This document shows, one piece after another, positions 50,859 through 61,419 of a stretch of DNA of 64,000 bases (position 1 is its first letter; each line of letters opens with the position of its first letter). The stretch is taken from the NCBI RefSeq assembly GCF_000384965.1, contig NZ_CM001844.1, positions 1 to 64,000 on the forward strand. Reading direction: 5' to 3'. The translations under genes and the position numbers were made by a program. This DNA is from Bartonella bovis 91-4 (GTDB taxonomy: Bacteria > Pseudomonadota > Alphaproteobacteria > Rhizobiales > Rhizobiaceae). The notes under the pieces are model-generated. The model worked only from the letters and a program-made list of their open reading frames with translations, did no database searches and was not told the DNA's origin.

Positions 50859-51203
50859 GAATTTGTTTGTCCCCTTTTATAACTGTAAAAAAACAATCAT
50901 ATCTGCACATAAAAATCAAGCCATGTCTGTAAATGTTTTGATAGAGAAATTTATACATACAAGTTTTATGGCACAGTTACAGATGGTGATTTACATAAAT
51001 TTAACTATGGTAACACTATGGCTCAAGATATTATAGGATAAGCCAATAGGGATATTTAAAAAAAGAAAAAAGATACTATGTGTTTTTTCTAGTATTCAAG
51101 GTTTATAAACATAGGAAAATGATATAACATTACCGTAAAAATGTTATTTGATGTGATCAAATGCGTGAAGAATTAAAAGCAGACATATTTATTTTCTTTT
51201 TAG
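50859..51203. other. Divergent intergenic region between comM and tamA
   Basis: The 345 bases separate the divergent comM and tamA genes and must carry both promoters. No gene, remnant or clear regulatory repeat was identified. Confidence 0.45.
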
Positions 51204-53222
51204 ATGTTATGTATAAAAACATACTATAAAATATTTATTTTAAGAGTATCTAATTTGGTGATATGTCAGAAAAAAGTTTTGTTAAAATCAAGAACGATAC
51301 GCAGCATATTTGTAAGCTTATGTTTAATTTTTGCTTTTCCGCAATCGCTTGCAGCGTTTGAGTTTTTTGGCATTCATTTATGGGGTAAAAAAAAGCCAAA
51401 TCTTTCTTTATATAATATAAGTGGTACAGAAAAATTTTATCAAGTTGAAGTTATTGTACCACAAGGTGCGCCCCAGGTGGGTGCTCAAATAGTTAAAGAT
51501 GTGTCTTCTCTCGTTGCTGACCAAGATAAAGCAGTTTCTAGTTCTTCTGGCTTGTTAGCTAAAGCCCGTTCAAATTATCAGGCTATTCTTTCTGCTCTTT
51601 ATGCTGACGGACGTTACGGGGGTGTTATTAGTATTAAGATTAATGGTTTAGAAGTTGCTGATTTGTCTCCTATGACTCAATTACCAACTCAATCTACCAT
51701 TGTTATTACAGTTGATGCTGGGCCACAATATATTTTTAGTGCTGCAAGTATCACAGAATCTGCCCCGTTTTTAAAACATAAAACAAATTCAATGCCTTCA
51801 GTTGAAGAGTTGGGTTATAAAGTTGGGGCTGTTGCAAAATCTGAGACTATTTTTAAGGCAGAACGATGGGTAATTGAGGGGTGGCGTAGACATGGATATG
51901 CTAAAGTTAACATTGTGAATCGTGATGTGATTGCTGATCATGCTACGCACCTTATTGATGCGCAGATTATAACTAATTCTGGGCAAAAGGCTCATTATGG
52001 TTCTTTAAATGTGCGCAATGTGAGTGAACAACCACGTATGGATTCAGATTATGTTAAATGGATAACGGCGTTAAAACCAGGCCAGCAATATGATTCTGAT
52101 GCATTAGCTAAAGCTAATAAACGGCTTACGCGGCTTGATGTTTTTCGTGCTGTTAATATACAAGAAGCTGATGCAATTAATTCTGATGGAAGTTTACCTC
52201 TGACGCTTGTTTTAGAAGAACGTAAGCCACGACGTTTTGGTGTTGGTGGTAGCTATTCAACATTGGATGGTGCTGGTTTTGAATCTTATTGGATGCATAA
52301 CAATCTTTTTGGTCGTGCAGAACGCCTTAAAATTGAAACTAAGATAAGCGGTATTGGTGATCATCAAACAAAATCTTATCACCCAAAGGATTATAATTAT
52401 CTTTTTGGAACAACATTAACCAAGCCTGGTGTAATTACTCCTGACACAGACTTTGAAGCAGAATTAAAAATGCAACGAGATAGCTTGGATAATTACACAA
52501 CACAAGCTATTAAAGGGAAGTTTGGTCTTACCCATATTTTTAATGATAATTTATCAGGGCAGTTTGCTGTGGTAGCTTCTAATGGTCATTCAGATGATGA
52601 TTATCTTGGGAGTCGTAATTTTACGATGGTTGGGCTACAGAATGGTTTGATTTATGATAGTCGTGATAATAAGTTCAATGCGACAAAAGGTTTATATGGT
52701 GAAACGGTAGTTGAACCATTGTATGAAGCGCATGCTAATGATTTTGTGACGAAAATAACAATAGAAGGCCGCTCTTATTGGGCACTTGATAAACAGGATC
52801 GTTTTATTTTTGCAACACGGACAAAGTTTGGTACAATTATCGGGAGCGATAAAGCGAAGTTGCCTTCAGATATGCTTTTTTTTGCTGGTGGTGGTGGGTC
52901 TGTTCGTGGTTATGCTTATCATAATATTGGTATAAAAGCGAAAAATGATACTGTTAGTGGTGGACATGCACTTGTTGAAGGTTCAGCTGAATTACGTCTT
53001 TCTGTCAATGATACAATAGGATTTGTCAGTTTTATAGATGGCGGTCTTGTGAAGGCGAAGGCAAATTTTGATTTTTCGCAAGATACTAAATGGGGAGTAG
53101 GTGTTGGAGGGCGTTACATGACAGGTCTTGGTCCTTTACGGTTTGATTTAGCCTGGCCTCTTAAGCGGGAGAAAGGTGATCCACGCGTAGGTTTTTATGT
53201 AGGTATAGGGCAAGCATTCTAA
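51204..53222 (+). CDS. tamA: Translocation and assembly module outer-membrane protein TamA
   Basis: This protein of up to 672 aa is an Omp85-family outer-membrane protein with POTRA-type domains (about 70-350) and a C-terminal 16-strand barrel. The family loop-6 motif is GGGGSVRGYAYHNIG near residue 565, and the final strands are GPLRFDLAWPL and GFYVGIGQAF, ending in Phe as required for BAM recognition. The first 25 residues before the signal peptide look non-native. A TTG at 51279 would give a classic signal sequence (LKSRTIRSIFVSLCLIFAF, cleavage near SLAA), so the true start may be there. The stop overlaps tamB by one base. Confidence 0.92.
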   Translation: MLCIKTYYKIFILRVSNLVICQKKVLLKSRTIRSIFVSLCLIFAFPQSLAAFEFFGIHLWGKKKPNLSLYNISGTEKFYQVEVIVPQGAPQVGAQIVKDVSSLVADQDKAVSSSSGLLAKARSNYQAILSALYADGRYGGVISIKINGLEVADLSPMTQLPTQSTIVITVDAGPQYIFSAASITESAPFLKHKTNSMPSVEELGYKVGAVAKSETIFKAERWVIEGWRRHGYAKVNIVNRDVIADHATHLIDAQIITNSGQKAHYGSLNVRNVSEQPRMDSDYVKWITALKPGQQYDSDALAKANKRLTRLDVFRAVNIQEADAINSDGSLPLTLVLEERKPRRFGVGGSYSTLDGAGFESYWMHNNLFGRAERLKIETKISGIGDHQTKSYHPKDYNYLFGTTLTKPGVITPDTDFEAELKMQRDSLDNYTTQAIKGKFGLTHIFNDNLSGQFAVVASNGHSDDDYLGSRNFTMVGLQNGLIYDSRDNKFNATKGLYGETVVEPLYEAHANDFVTKITIEGRSYWALDKQDRFIFATRTKFGTIIGSDKAKLPSDMLFFAGGGGSVRGYAYHNIGIKAKNDTVSGGHALVEGSAELRLSVNDTIGFVSFIDGGLVKAKANFDFSQDTKWGVGVGGRYMTGLGPLRFDLAWPLKREKGDPRVGFYVGIGQAF

Positions 53223-56200
53223 TGAAAAAAATGTTGCGTTTTTTTACCTTCTTATTTGCATTTTCTTTTCTTGTGATAAGTTTTTTTGTTTTTGTACAGA
53301 AAGATAATTCACTTTTTAGAAACATAATAGGAGGTGAGCATTCATGGTTTGTTTCTTTTATTGAACACAAACTTTCAACACCTAATCGTCAAATTCGTTT
53401 GCATAATATACAGGGAATATTATCGTCCCAAGCATCGATTGATACCATTACAGTAAGTGATCATAAAGGTGTTTGGCTTACAATTACTAATGCGAAGATA
53501 AATTGGAATCGTTTAGCATTACTAAGGGGGCGTATTAAGATTAACCAGCTTTTGGTAGGACATGTTACGTTTTTACGCAAACCCCACAGTTCCACATCTG
53601 TTTCTTTTTTGGAAACAGGTCAATTTTCTATACCAAAATTGCCTGTGTCTATTTCTATCAATACGTTTAAGGTTAAACATGTAAAGTTTGGACAAGACCT
53701 TTTTGGTCTTTCTTCTGATGTATCATTAGAAGGACGTTTAGCTTTAACCAATGGTATTATTGATGCTGATATTAAAGCTCATCGTTTAGATGCACCGGGT
53801 TATTTTTCTATTTTAACAAAGATATCCAAAAAAAGCCGTATAGCTCAAATAGATATTATGGTTAACGAACCACAAAATGGCATATTAGCTAATGTCTTTA
53901 ATATTGAAAAACGTCCTGCATTAAATCTTTCTGTTAAAGGTGATGGCACTTTTGATGATTTAGTTGTTGCACTTCAGGCAGAGGTTGATCGTGAGCCTAT
54001 TTTAAATGGCAATGTTATTCTTGCAAAGGTTTTAAATGGTCATAGTCTTTCTGTACAGTTGGCAGGTACAATTGGTCTTTTAATGCCTTCTCAATATCGC
54101 AGCATTTTTGAATCTAATGTAACATTGGGCATAGAGACGGTGATAACAAAAGAGGGTACTACACGCCTTGATCATGTAGTTGTCCAAGGTAAAGCAATTA
54201 ATGTTGTAGCCAATGCTGAGATAACAGCTGATGGATTTTTGCGACGCCTTTTTGTTGATGGCAATATAGGTTTTGATCAAGAAACAAAAGAATCTGTTCA
54301 TTTATTGCCGTTAGAAGGTCAAACACGTGTGGATAGTTTGACTTTAGCCATTGATTATGGTCGCCAAGACCAACAAGTTTGGAAAGGTCGGCTTATTGCG
54401 CATCATTTGAGCAATGAAAATATTCGTATTCGTGATGCAATTTTTGATATGGGGGGGGTGAGTGAAAATCTTGATAATCCAGCTTCTCGTCATGTTGGTA
54501 TTCAGGTTAATGGTACTCTTCAGGGGATTGAAAGTACTAAGAATGCATTTGAAGATGGTCTAGATCAAACGGTTAATATCCATATAGATACAGATATTGT
54601 CTCTGGAAAACCGATATTAGTTCATGATTTTAGCATTGTGGCTCAAGGTTTTTCTGCTTGGTTAAAGGGGGAAGTGAATCGTTTTGTTTTTAAAGGAGAA
54701 GTTGGTTTAAAAGCACAAACATTAGCACCTATGGGTATGTTAAGTGGGCGACCAATGTCTGGTAATGCAGATATTAAAGCCAAAGGTACCATGAGTTTAC
54801 TTGGTGGTGCTTTTGATCTTGAATTGTCAGGAGCTGCTAATAACGTTATGATAGGTACTAACACTGTCGATTCTTTATTAAAAGGAAGGCTTGCTCTTTC
54901 AGGTAATGTTACCCGAAATGCGACAGGTTTAATTTTACATCATTTACGGCTGAAAAATAACTATGCCAATGTAACAGCTAATGGCTATCTTTCAAGTGTG
55001 AGCGCTGAGATGGATTTTTATGCTCAAATATCTGACCTTGCCATGTTGGATCCAAGGATGGAAGGTGCGGTCACTATAAAGGGTGCTGCTAAAGGGCATA
55101 ATAGTCTTATAACGGTTAATACGCACGCCGATATTACTGAGGCAGTCTTTATGGGTAAAAAACTCGAAAATACAATATTAAATGTCAATGCATTGGTGGA
55201 TAATACATCAATTTCTTCTAATGTAACTGGCTTTGTAGAAGGTAAAGGGATTTTTGCTCAACAACCATTACAATTATCTGCTTCTTTTAAAAATTTCAAC
55301 CATATTTGGAAGCTTCAGGATATCGATATTGAAGGAGCATCTGCGAAAATAACAGGTGATCTTTTTCAAACGTTTGAAGGTTTTATAAATGGAACTTTGC
55401 ATATTGACGTTGACGATATCTCGACATTTGCTGGGTTATTTTCGCAAAAAGGTAGTGGAAAAGTAAGAGGAGAATTTGTCTTTGATGAACACAATGGTAG
55501 GCAAAAAACTAGTCTGCAAATCAAGAGTGATCATTTAATATTTGCAAAAAATGAAATCAAAAAATTAGCAATACAAGCTGATATATTTAATCCTTTCGAT
55601 GCGATACAATTTGAAGGTTTTGTTCAGGCAAAGCGTGTTCAGACATCATTTATGGTGGCCGATCGTTTAAAAATTCACGCTAATAGTAACAATAAGCAGA
55701 CAGTTTTTAATGCTCAAGCGATATTGCCTAACAATACAAATGCACAGTTTTCTGGCCGCATGATTATAGCAGGGTCATCGGCCGGTGTGAAACAAAAGAT
55801 CCAGTTTGAAACTATGGATATAAAATACTCCAATTTTCATGCAAGATTATTCACTCCAGCAACAATTATTTTTGATGAGAACGCAGTCACAATAAGCAAA
55901 TTGGGATTTGCTATTGATCAAAGTAAGATTGTACTTAATGGTACTTTTCAAGATGTTTTAAATTTGCATCTCACTATGAATGCTATTCCTGTAGCTTTAG
56001 CTAATCTTTGGAAGCCAGATCTTGGTGCTGTTGGTACTTTGTCAGGGCAAGTTATGATCCATGGCCATTTTGAAAATCCTGATGTGACTTATGATATAAA
56101 AGGTCACGAGCTGACAACTGCAGTCCTTCAAGAAAGAAAGATAAAGCCTTTTGCTTTTTCTTCCAGGGGTAAGGTGATAGATAAAACTTTTACTTTAGGT

Positions 56201-57877
56201 GCGAGTTTAGCTGGAGAAGGATTGCAAGCCCAAGCACAAGGAGCCGTTTCTTTAGATAAAGGCGAACTTAATCTCCATATTGATTTGCAAAATTTATCTG
56301 GGCTTTTGGCTAACGGTTTTATTGAAGGGCAAGCTTTGAACGGAGTGATAACTGGTAAGATCGATATTGGGGGAACATTAAAAGATCCATCTGCTCATTT
56401 TGAATTTTCCAGTCAGAATTTAACAATTAATTCTATCTTTCATAAGAATGTATCATCAATCAACATAAATGCTCGTGGTTTTTATGAAAAATCAATACTT
56501 CATGTTCAATATATAACAGCGACTGGATCTAAAGATTTGGATCTGTTCGTAAATGGGCGTCTTTCTTTGAATAATTCACCAACTGAACTGAGTGTTAAAG
56601 GTATAATGCCTCTTGCTTTTGTTGATCAATTTTTAGCAAAACGTGGTGCGCATGTAACAGGAATAGCAAAAATTGATGCTGTTTTAAATGGAACATTATC
56701 TCAGCCACAGTTGATAGGATCTTTTTCGATAATAAATGGCGGTTTTTTTGATTCGCAAACAAATTTAGAGCTAAGCAATATAATGCTTAAAGGCAAATTG
56801 AATGGCGATCATATAATTTTAGAGCATGCTTCTGCTCATTCATCTGGTGGAGGATCTGTTTCTGTTTCGGGTCGTATTTCTATAGATCTGCAAACAGATT
56901 TATCTATTTATCTCGACCATGTCAATTATAATGATGAATCTATGATTTTTGCAACACTGACAGGCAAAACAACAATGACTGGTCATTTGTTGAGCAATCT
57001 TGTTATTGGTGGTGAGGTTACAGTTGAAAAAGCTGAAATTCTTATTCCTGACCATTTTCGAAATGCAACATTCCTTGATATTAGACATAATAATTTAACT
57101 AAATTAATTCTAAAAACGCTTGAACGTGCTGACGCTAAAGCTTACAGAATCAATCATAATATTTCTAAAGAGCCTTCTTCTGTTGTGCAGTTGAATTTAC
57201 AAATTAATGCACACAATCAAATTTTTGTTCGTGGTCGGGGGTTAGATGCTGAGTTGGGGGGACGTATTAGTTTAACAGGTCCATTGCATGATGTACAGCC
57301 AGTTGGAGAACTTCAGATGATTCGTGGGCGGTTTGATATTTTATCACAGCGTCTCAATTTCGATAAAGGGCAGGCAAGTTTTAGTGGCAATCTTGATCCG
57401 GCTGTTTATTTTGTTGCTAATAGTAATAATGGCAACATTCATGTTACTGTAACAGTGAGCGGAACTATTGATAACCTTAATATTCAATTTGAGTCACAAC
57501 CTATTTTGCCACAAGATGAAGTATTGGCACGCTTAATTTTTAAGCGCTCTCTTAATGAATTATCACCCTTTCAGATTGCTCAGCTTGCAGCAGCTGTAGC
57601 TGAGCTTGCTGGTGCTTCTAATACATCTTTATTGAATACTTTGCGTGCTAAGGTTGGTCTTGATGATCTTGACGTTATTGTTGATAAAAATGGTAATACA
57701 GGCTTACGTGTTGGGCGCTATATTCGCGATAATATTTACTTAGGGTTTGAAGCAGGATTAGATGGCACAACAAAAGGAACAATAGATTTGGATATTTCAC
57801 GCCATCTCAAAGCAAAAGGTGCTATAGGGAATGAAAACAATTCCAGTTTTGGTTTATTTTATGAAAGAGAGTATTAA
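53222..57877 (+). CDS. tamB: Translocation and assembly module inner-membrane protein TamB
   Basis: This 1551-aa protein has an N-terminal membrane anchor (MLRFFTFLFAFSFLVISFFVFV), a very long periplasmic region of beta-rich AsmA/TamB-like repeats with many GxL/INGxL turns, and the conserved C-terminal DUF490 domain (ISLTGPLHDVQPVGELQM, RFDILSQRLNFDKGQASF, and a final SFGLFYEREY). TamB spans the periplasm and works with TamA in outer-membrane protein insertion, and belongs to a family proposed to carry phospholipids to the outer membrane. It begins at the overlapping TAATG junction with tamA. Confidence 0.95.
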   Translation: MKKMLRFFTFLFAFSFLVISFFVFVQKDNSLFRNIIGGEHSWFVSFIEHKLSTPNRQIRLHNIQGILSSQASIDTITVSDHKGVWLTITNAKINWNRLALLRGRIKINQLLVGHVTFLRKPHSSTSVSFLETGQFSIPKLPVSISINTFKVKHVKFGQDLFGLSSDVSLEGRLALTNGIIDADIKAHRLDAPGYFSILTKISKKSRIAQIDIMVNEPQNGILANVFNIEKRPALNLSVKGDGTFDDLVVALQAEVDREPILNGNVILAKVLNGHSLSVQLAGTIGLLMPSQYRSIFESNVTLGIETVITKEGTTRLDHVVVQGKAINVVANAEITADGFLRRLFVDGNIGFDQETKESVHLLPLEGQTRVDSLTLAIDYGRQDQQVWKGRLIAHHLSNENIRIRDAIFDMGGVSENLDNPASRHVGIQVNGTLQGIESTKNAFEDGLDQTVNIHIDTDIVSGKPILVHDFSIVAQGFSAWLKGEVNRFVFKGEVGLKAQTLAPMGMLSGRPMSGNADIKAKGTMSLLGGAFDLELSGAANNVMIGTNTVDSLLKGRLALSGNVTRNATGLILHHLRLKNNYANVTANGYLSSVSAEMDFYAQISDLAMLDPRMEGAVTIKGAAKGHNSLITVNTHADITEAVFMGKKLENTILNVNALVDNTSISSNVTGFVEGKGIFAQQPLQLSASFKNFNHIWKLQDIDIEGASAKITGDLFQTFEGFINGTLHIDVDDISTFAGLFSQKGSGKVRGEFVFDEHNGRQKTSLQIKSDHLIFAKNEIKKLAIQADIFNPFDAIQFEGFVQAKRVQTSFMVADRLKIHANSNNKQTVFNAQAILPNNTNAQFSGRMIIAGSSAGVKQKIQFETMDIKYSNFHARLFTPATIIFDENAVTISKLGFAIDQSKIVLNGTFQDVLNLHLTMNAIPVALANLWKPDLGAVGTLSGQVMIHGHFENPDVTYDIKGHELTTAVLQERKIKPFAFSSRGKVIDKTFTLGASLAGEGLQAQAQGAVSLDKGELNLHIDLQNLSGLLANGFIEGQALNGVITGKIDIGGTLKDPSAHFEFSSQNLTINSIFHKNVSSININARGFYEKSILHVQYITATGSKDLDLFVNGRLSLNNSPTELSVKGIMPLAFVDQFLAKRGAHVTGIAKIDAVLNGTLSQPQLIGSFSIINGGFFDSQTNLELSNIMLKGKLNGDHIILEHASAHSSGGGSVSVSGRISIDLQTDLSIYLDHVNYNDESMIFATLTGKTTMTGHLLSNLVIGGEVTVEKAEILIPDHFRNATFLDIRHNNLTKLILKTLERADAKAYRINHNISKEPSSVVQLNLQINAHNQIFVRGRGLDAELGGRISLTGPLHDVQPVGELQMIRGRFDILSQRLNFDKGQASFSGNLDPAVYFVANSNNGNIHVTVTVSGTIDNLNIQFESQPILPQDEVLARLIFKRSLNELSPFQIAQLAAAVAELAGASNTSLLNTLRAKVGLDDLDVIVDKNGNTGLRVGRYIRDNIYLGFEAGLDGTTKGTIDLDISRHLKAKGAIGNENNSSFGLFYEREY

Positions 57878-57903
57878 ATATAAAATTTTTAAAAGCTAAT
57901 CAT

Positions 57904-59670
57904 TTAAAATTCTTGCTTTTTAAATTGAGTATTATGAAGCTTTTTATAAAGGCCTTTTTTCTTTGCTAACAGTTCTATCTGAGTACCTTGTTCAACTAAT
58001 TGCCCATTTTGTATTACAATAATTTTATCAGCATGTGCAATTGTTGAAAGGCGGTGAGCAATCACAAGAATTGTACACTTTTTAGTAAGGTACTGAAGTA
58101 TCTCATTGATTTGAGCTTCAGCGTGTGAATCTAATGCACTTGTAGCTTCATCAAGAATCAAGATTTGGCTATTATGAAGTATTGCACGGGCAATAGCAAT
58201 ACGCTGTTTTTGACCGCCTGAAAGATTATTCCCATTCTCACCTACTTGCGTATCATAACCTTGAGGCAGATCTATGATAAAGTCATGAGCGTTGGCTGCT
58301 TTTGCTGCTTTTATAATATCATTGTCGCTTGCGTTTTTTTTCCCAAGCCCGATATTATATTTAATAGTTCCTTGAAATAAAAAAGTATCTTGTCCTACAT
58401 AAGCTATGAGGTTTCGAAGAGAACGAAATGTGATGAAGCGAATGTCTTGATCATTAATGAATATAGATCCTTGTGTAGGGTCATAAAGGCGCATGATAAG
58501 ATTGATAAGGGTTGATTTGCCTGAACCGGATGGCCCTACTAATGCTGTCATTTTTCCTGCTTCTATTTCCAGGTTTATGTCGTCTAAGACTGGCTGATTG
58601 CCCATGTAGGCAAAAGAAACATGCTCAAAACGAATAGAGCAATCTGTTTTGTTAAAGTCTTTAGCTTCTTTATGTTCTATAACAGTAAGTGGATGATCAA
58701 GTATTTCAAACATTGTACGGATACTGACCAAACCAGATTCAATTTTGACACGCACATTTGCCAATCTTTTAGCAGGTTCATAAATGAGAAGCAAAGCTAC
58801 AAGAAAGGACATTAATTCACCTTGAACACCGGTACGTTGGGTTGCAAGATAGCTGGAAAAACAAATAATAACTGCAATTGCGATGCCGGCAAGCGTTTCC
58901 ATAATTGGATGTGTGGCAGCTTCGAGCATTGCAATACTGTTTGCTTGTTTTTCAACGTCACAAATAGCTTTATTCATGCGTTTTTCCATCAATTCTTCTA
59001 GCGAAAAAGCTTTAATTACTTGAATACCAACAGCAGTTTCTTGCATAACTTTGATGATTTCCCCTAGTGAGAGAAGTTCTTTTTCCATGAGTCCGCGAAT
59101 ACGTTTTAAAGCCATTCGAACTCCTAAAAATGCAAGAGGTCCTACTGTTAAAGTAATGGCGATTAACGTAAAATTTTGAATAAACATAACAACCAAAAGG
59201 CCAATAACAGAGAGTAAATCACGTACAAAGGTTGTGATAATTATATCGATGATATTACGTGCTGCTGTTGCATTATGAGTTACACGAACAAGAAGATCGG
59301 ATGAAGCATTATTTTGATAAAAAGAGACACCTTGCTTCATAAGACGTTCATAAATTTTACGCTGTTGTTCGGCAATGATACTATTGCCTGCTTTACTCAA
59401 GCAATAGGTTTGGGCAAAAGTTGCAACCCCTTTGAGAATAAAAATAGATGCAAAGATACTAGAAATGAAAACAATCATACTAAAATTGTGTCCATCAATA
59501 ATATGATTAATAATATCACGCATCATCCATGCACTAATTGCAGTGGCCAAAGCAATGATGATCATTGAAACAATGGCTGCACTATACCAATACACATGTT
59601 TATGAAAATTTTCTCGTAAAAGACGGATGATCAGATATTGATTAGAAGGGGATGTTTGTGTTTTGGCCAT
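57904..59670 (-). CDS. MsbA-like ABC exporter (fused permease/ATPase)
   Basis: This 588-aa half-transporter has a six-helix membrane domain (about 25-320) and an ATPase domain (about 345-575). Walker A is GPSGSGKSTLINLIMRL near 379, the Q-loop is YVGQDTFLFQGTIKYNI, the signature is LSGGQKQRIAIARAI, Walker B is ILILDEATSALDS and the H-loop is IAHRLSTI. It functions as a homodimer. The closest recognisable group is the lipid A/multidrug exporter family (MsbA/LmrA). A lipid A role would fit the lpt and tam genes in this window but is not shown by sequence. It follows infC on the same strand after about 210 bases. Confidence 0.88.
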   Translation of the reverse strand: MAKTQTSPSNQYLIIRLLRENFHKHVYWYSAAIVSMIIIALATAISAWMMRDIINHIIDGHNFSMIVFISSIFASIFILKGVATFAQTYCLSKAGNSIIAEQQRKIYERLMKQGVSFYQNNASSDLLVRVTHNATAARNIIDIIITTFVRDLLSVIGLLVVMFIQNFTLIAITLTVGPLAFLGVRMALKRIRGLMEKELLSLGEIIKVMQETAVGIQVIKAFSLEELMEKRMNKAICDVEKQANSIAMLEAATHPIMETLAGIAIAVIICFSSYLATQRTGVQGELMSFLVALLLIYEPAKRLANVRVKIESGLVSIRTMFEILDHPLTVIEHKEAKDFNKTDCSIRFEHVSFAYMGNQPVLDDINLEIEAGKMTALVGPSGSGKSTLINLIMRLYDPTQGSIFINDQDIRFITFRSLRNLIAYVGQDTFLFQGTIKYNIGLGKKNASDNDIIKAAKAANAHDFIIDLPQGYDTQVGENGNNLSGGQKQRIAIARAILHNSQILILDEATSALDSHAEAQINEILQYLTKKCTILVIAHRLSTIAHADKIIVIQNGQLVEQGTQIELLAKKKGLYKKLHNTQFKKQEF

Positions 59671-59880
59671 GAAATACTTTTATTTTCTCTCATTATTTCA
59701 CGCAAGATTAAAGTACTCCTTATAGAAAAGCAAACCTTCTTCTATAAAAGAATACTCTCTAGAGAGATTTAGAGCACCAGTTTCCTGTTTTAAAAAACAT
59801 TATATCAACACTGTACAATGTTTTAATTATATTCACGCTTAAAACATGAGTTTCATACAACACGCTTTCTCAATTAAAAT

Positions 59881-60417
59881 TTACTTAGGCGCTATAACCA
59901 TCATCATCTGACGACCTTCAAGTTTGGGCTCAGATTCAATTTTAGCAATTTCACTTGTGTCTTCTTTAACTCGCTGGAGAAGCTTTATTCCAAGATCTTG
60001 GTGTGCCATTTCACGACCACGGAAGCGCAAAGTAATTTTTACTTTATTACCATGATCAATAAAACGATGAATAGCCTTAAGTTTCACCTGATAATCATGG
60101 ATGTCAACATTTGGTCGCATCTTGATTTCTTTGACTTCAATAGTCTTTTGTTTTTTACGTGTTTCAGCTGCTTTTTTTTGATTTTGATATTTCAGTTTGC
60201 CTAAATCAATAATTTTACAAACTGGCGGCTCTGCATTTGGCACAATCTCAACCAGATCCAGCCCAACATCTGCAGCCATAGCAAGCGCTTCTTGCGTTGC
60301 AATAATTCCCTGATTTTGTCCTTCATCATTAATGAGTTGGACGCAAGGAACGCGAATATCTTGATTTGAACGTGGCCCATCTTTTTGACTAGGCGTCATT
60401 TTAAATGATCGACGAAT
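59881..60417 (-). CDS. infC: Translation initiation factor IF-3, AUU start
   Basis: This protein of about 178 aa binds the 30S subunit and enforces start-codon fidelity. The N domain holds [20 protein letters not shown] and [21 protein letters not shown], then a Lys-rich linker ([15 protein letters not shown]). The C domain has [17 protein letters not shown] and [18 protein letters not shown]. An ATG at 60399 is in frame, but the alphaproteobacterial N-terminus [17 protein letters not shown] continues upstream to an ATT codon at 60415-60417. AGGAG sits at 60426-60430, eight bases before it. An AUU start is the classic device for IF-3 autoregulation. Confidence 0.93.
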   Translation of the reverse strand: MRRSFKMTPSQKDGPRSNQDIRVPCVQLINDEGQNQGIIATQEALAMAADVGLDLVEIVPNAEPPVCKIIDLGKLKYQNQKKAAETRKKQKTIEVKEIKMRPNVDIHDYQVKLKAIHRFIDHGNKVKITLRFRGREMAHQDLGIKLLQRVKEDTSEIAKIESEPKLEGRQMMMVIAPK

Positions 60418-60425
60418 GGTCTATG

Positions 60426-60430
60426 CTCCT
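60426..60430 (-). promoter_or_regulatory. Ribosome-binding site of infC that selects the AUU start
   Basis: On the minus strand, AGGAG lies 8 bases upstream of the ATT at 60415-60417. Relative to the in-frame ATG at 60399 it is too far away (26 bases). This spacing, together with conservation of the residues encoded between the two codons, decides the start. Confidence 0.75.
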
Positions 60431-60600
60431 TAATTTTGATTTATTTATAGAATGCTTTAATATACAATATCTATACAGAAAAACAATAAGAATTCATGTT
60501 TTTTCATTATCGTTAATATAAGTTATTTAATTCATTATTTTGAGTTTAGTTTTGAAAAAGGGCTTTTCTTTTATAGTGAAGGATATTTCATTGAGGAAGA

Positions 60601-61398
60601 ATGATGATAGATCAAAATATTCCTTGTCAGTTTTTTTCGTTTGAAGATACGGCTCTTGCTGTACGTTATCGTAAAGGTAGTCGTTCTCCAGGGATAGTTT
60701 GGTTATCTGGTTATCGATCTGATATGCTAGGAAGCAAGGCGATGGTGGTTGATGCTTTTGCTCAAAAAAACGATTTGTCTTGTTTGCGTTTTGATTATTC
60801 TGGTCATGGAGAATCAGAAGGAGATTTTTTTCAAGGTACGATTTCACGTTGGGTGAAAGAAAGTTTAGCAGTTTTTGAAGCTTATTGTGAAGGACCACAA
60901 ATTTTAGTTGGTTCCTCTATGGGGGGGTGGATTGCTTTAAGGCTTGCTATGATGCTCGCGCAGAAAAATAAACTACTTGCCGGGATGATATTAATTGCGC
61001 CTGCTCCTGATTTTACGCAAACTTTGATTGAACCAACTTTAACCACGGTAGAATGGAAAGATTTAGAAGAGAAAGGTTATTTTGAGCGCTCTTCAATTCA
61101 TGATTTAGAGCCAACACCTTTTACCAAAGCGTTGATTGAAGATGGGCGAATTAACTGCATTATGAAAGGATGCATTGATATTGGGTGCTCAGTTCATATT
61201 TTGCAAGGGATGGAAGATGAAGTAGTTCCCTATCAACATGCATTGACTTTACTTGATCATTTGCCTTTGCATGATGTAACATTAACGCTTGTTCGTGATG
61301 CAAATCACCGGTTTTCGCGTCCACAAGATTTGGATTGTTTTGAAAAAGTGTTGATGTCATTAATTGATCGAATCAATGAACCATCGAAATTTAGTTGA
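60601..61398 (+). CDS. Alpha/beta hydrolase
   Basis: This 265-aa serine hydrolase has the nucleophile elbow VGSSMGGW (S106), oxyanion/early strand blocks IVWLSGYRSDMLGSKA and FDYSGHGESEGDF, the probable acid D206 in GMEDEVVPY and H236 in RDANHRF. There is no signal peptide. The group includes esterases, thioesterases and palmitoyl-thioesterase-like (ABHD10) proteins; the substrate is unknown. GAGGAAGA precedes the ATGs at 60601 and 60604, either of which could be used. It is divergent from infC and followed at 21 bases by the metallopeptidase gene. Confidence 0.87.
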   Translation: MMIDQNIPCQFFSFEDTALAVRYRKGSRSPGIVWLSGYRSDMLGSKAMVVDAFAQKNDLSCLRFDYSGHGESEGDFFQGTISRWVKESLAVFEAYCEGPQILVGSSMGGWIALRLAMMLAQKNKLLAGMILIAPAPDFTQTLIEPTLTTVEWKDLEEKGYFERSSIHDLEPTPFTKALIEDGRINCIMKGCIDIGCSVHILQGMEDEVVPYQHALTLLDHLPLHDVTLTLVRDANHRFSRPQDLDCFEKVLMSLIDRINEPSKFS

Positions 61399-61419
61399 TT
61401 GATTATAGAGATATGATGC

